A stretch of DNA of 6,807 bases. Source: Anaerolineae bacterium (lineage in GTDB: Bacteria > Chloroflexota > Anaerolineae > Aggregatilineales > Phototrophicaceae). Below the pieces are notes generated by a model, which worked only from the letters and a program-made list of their open reading frames with translations, searched no databases and was not told where the DNA came from. Location of the stretch: the NCBI GenBank assembly GCA_015492875.1, contig WGEI01000526.1:1-6807 (forward strand). Reading direction: 5' to 3'. Made by a program: the position numbers and the translations under genes. Below are positions 5,938 to 6,807 of this stretch, piece after piece (within the stretch, counting starts at the first letter, position 1; the number at the start of each line of letters is the position of its first letter).

Positions 5938-6807
5938 CTAGGGCTGAATGAACCCGTATATCATCGTGATAGCGTGGCCATCATCTAGCGCTAAGGGGGC
6001 TAGAGCATTTGAGGATATATCCATCATATAAGCGCGTTGGCCATCGGAAAAAGCGACGATAGAAGGCGTTAGCCATGTCATAAAAGTGGCTATGGTTTCC
6101 CCCGCTAACGTGAAGATGGGGCGCACATCAGTCGTGGTCAAATCAAGTAGCTTTATCTGGTTGACCACAATCAGGCCGTCAAAACTTATTTCCTGATATA
6201 ACACATAACGGCTATCTGGCGATATGCGGATATTGCCCGTGAAGGTATCATCATCATATTCATCGAGATATATTATATCGCCGCCGAAAGCCCGCACGGC
6301 TAAATCCCATTCGCTAGAGGTATCATGCACCAAAAAGCGCCCATCTGGACTGAGATAAGTCCAATAAGGGAAGTATGCATCGGTATCCCATGAGGTGACT
6401 TCTAAGGTTTGCGGGTCGATGAAAGTTGGGCGGCCACCATACACTTCGAAATACGCCGAAGCGACACCCCAAGGGATATAGCGCAACACCACTTGACCAT
6501 TCACCCAACCGATTAAATCTACAAGGGGGAATGGCCAACCAATTTCGCTGCGCCACACCTCCCGCGCGTTGCGCCCGCGATTATCCGTCACAACTACACT
6601 ATAGAGCCGTGAACAATCGCTATCTTCATCACAATCAAAAGTGGGGGGCGTCTCTGTTTGGTCATAAAGCCATGCGATGGCGCTATCATCGGGCGCAACT
6701 GAAAAATTGACGAGTTCGCCCTCAACTTGCAACGGGTCAAAGGATTCCATTTGGGCGTGAGCATCGAAAATTAAAATGCCATCAGGCAAAACTTGCGGAG
6801 CATAAAC
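5938..6807 (-). CDS. Beta-propeller (TolB/WD40-like repeat) protein, N-terminus outside the window
   Basis: The 289 visible residues (870 bases including the stop) remain open to the window edge, with VYAPQ upstream of the first possible TTG (6789), so the gene is cut at its 5' end. Repeats of the form S-x-S/A-PD-x-R/S-x-(L/I/V) followed by a Tyr/Trp strand appear as SVAPDDSAIAWLYD, YLSPDGRFLVHD and RISPDSRYVLYQE, spaced by roughly 80-120 residues. This is typical of TolB-like or PD40 propeller blades. No catalytic motif is seen. Such proteins in this type of bacterium are often exported or lipid-anchored, but the signal region is not visible here. Which propeller subfamily it belongs to, and its partner, are unknown. 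Confidence 0.7.
   Translation of the reverse strand, partial: VYAPQVLPDGILIFDAHAQMESFDPLQVEGELVNFSVAPDDSAIAWLYDQTETPPTFDCDEDSDCSRLYSVVVTDNRGRNAREVWRSEIGWPFPLVDLIGWVNGQVVLRYIPWGVASAYFEVYGGRPTFIDPQTLEVTSWDTDAYFPYWTYLSPDGRFLVHDTSSEWDLAVRAFGGDIIYLDEYDDDTFTGNIRISPDSRYVLYQEISFDGLIVVNQIKLLDLTTTDVRPIFTLAGETIATFMTWLTPSIVAFSDGQRAYMMDISSNALAPLALDDGHAITMIYGFIQP

Noticed and set aside
1..6807. Search for a hidden system: CRISPR-like repeats, tRNA or rRNA signatures, transposon ends, toxin-antitoxin pairs, reverse transcriptase or diversity-generating repeats.
   Set aside because: No direct repeat arrays, transposase or integrase motifs, paired small ORFs of toxin-antitoxin type, or structured RNA signatures were seen. 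The intergenic regions are short and explained by promoters and terminators.

Overview
The window looks like an ordinary chromosomal segment from a bacterium, most likely a member of the Chloroflexota (Anaerolineae-like). That placement is inferred from three things: the FtsK sequence type, the mix of small DUF-type membrane proteins with a secreted PA14/SH3b protein, and the moderate GC. No marker gene here proves it. There are eight protein-coding genes. Two of them, ftsK at the left edge and a beta-propeller protein at the right edge, run off the window. I see no RNA genes, mobile elements, CRISPR arrays or phage genes.

Left part (1-2984, all + strand): the C-terminal two thirds of an FtsK/SpoIIIE DNA translocase ends at an intrinsic terminator. 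It is followed by a two-gene unit, a coiled-coil plus GAF-domain sensor protein overlapping by 11 bases a DUF3267-type membrane protein with an HExxH metalloprotease motif.

Middle (2985-4591): a minus-strand gene encodes a secreted or membrane-anchored protein with a PA14-like domain and two SH3b repeats, and it ends in a strong UUCG-loop terminator. It is divergent from a small plus-strand DUF4342-like membrane protein. The roughly 185-base divergent spacer holds AT-rich promoter-like elements for both directions and a 7-9-7 inverted repeat.

Right part (4592-6807): an inositol-monophosphatase-family enzyme (minus) is divergent from a small GlsB/YeaQ/YmgE-type membrane protein (plus). That gene converges on a partial beta-propeller protein (minus) with its own long-stem terminator.

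Three start sites are set by visible Shine-Dalgarno sequences and differ from the longest-ORF starts: ATG 4055 (minus), TTG 5443 (minus) and GTG 5542 (plus). The genes do not form one pathway. They look like short independent units for chromosome segregation, signalling, the cell envelope and housekeeping metabolism. I found no convincing new system. The most interesting items are the GAF/DUF3267 overlapping pair, the PA14-SH3b secreted protein, and the inverted repeats in the two divergent promoter regions.
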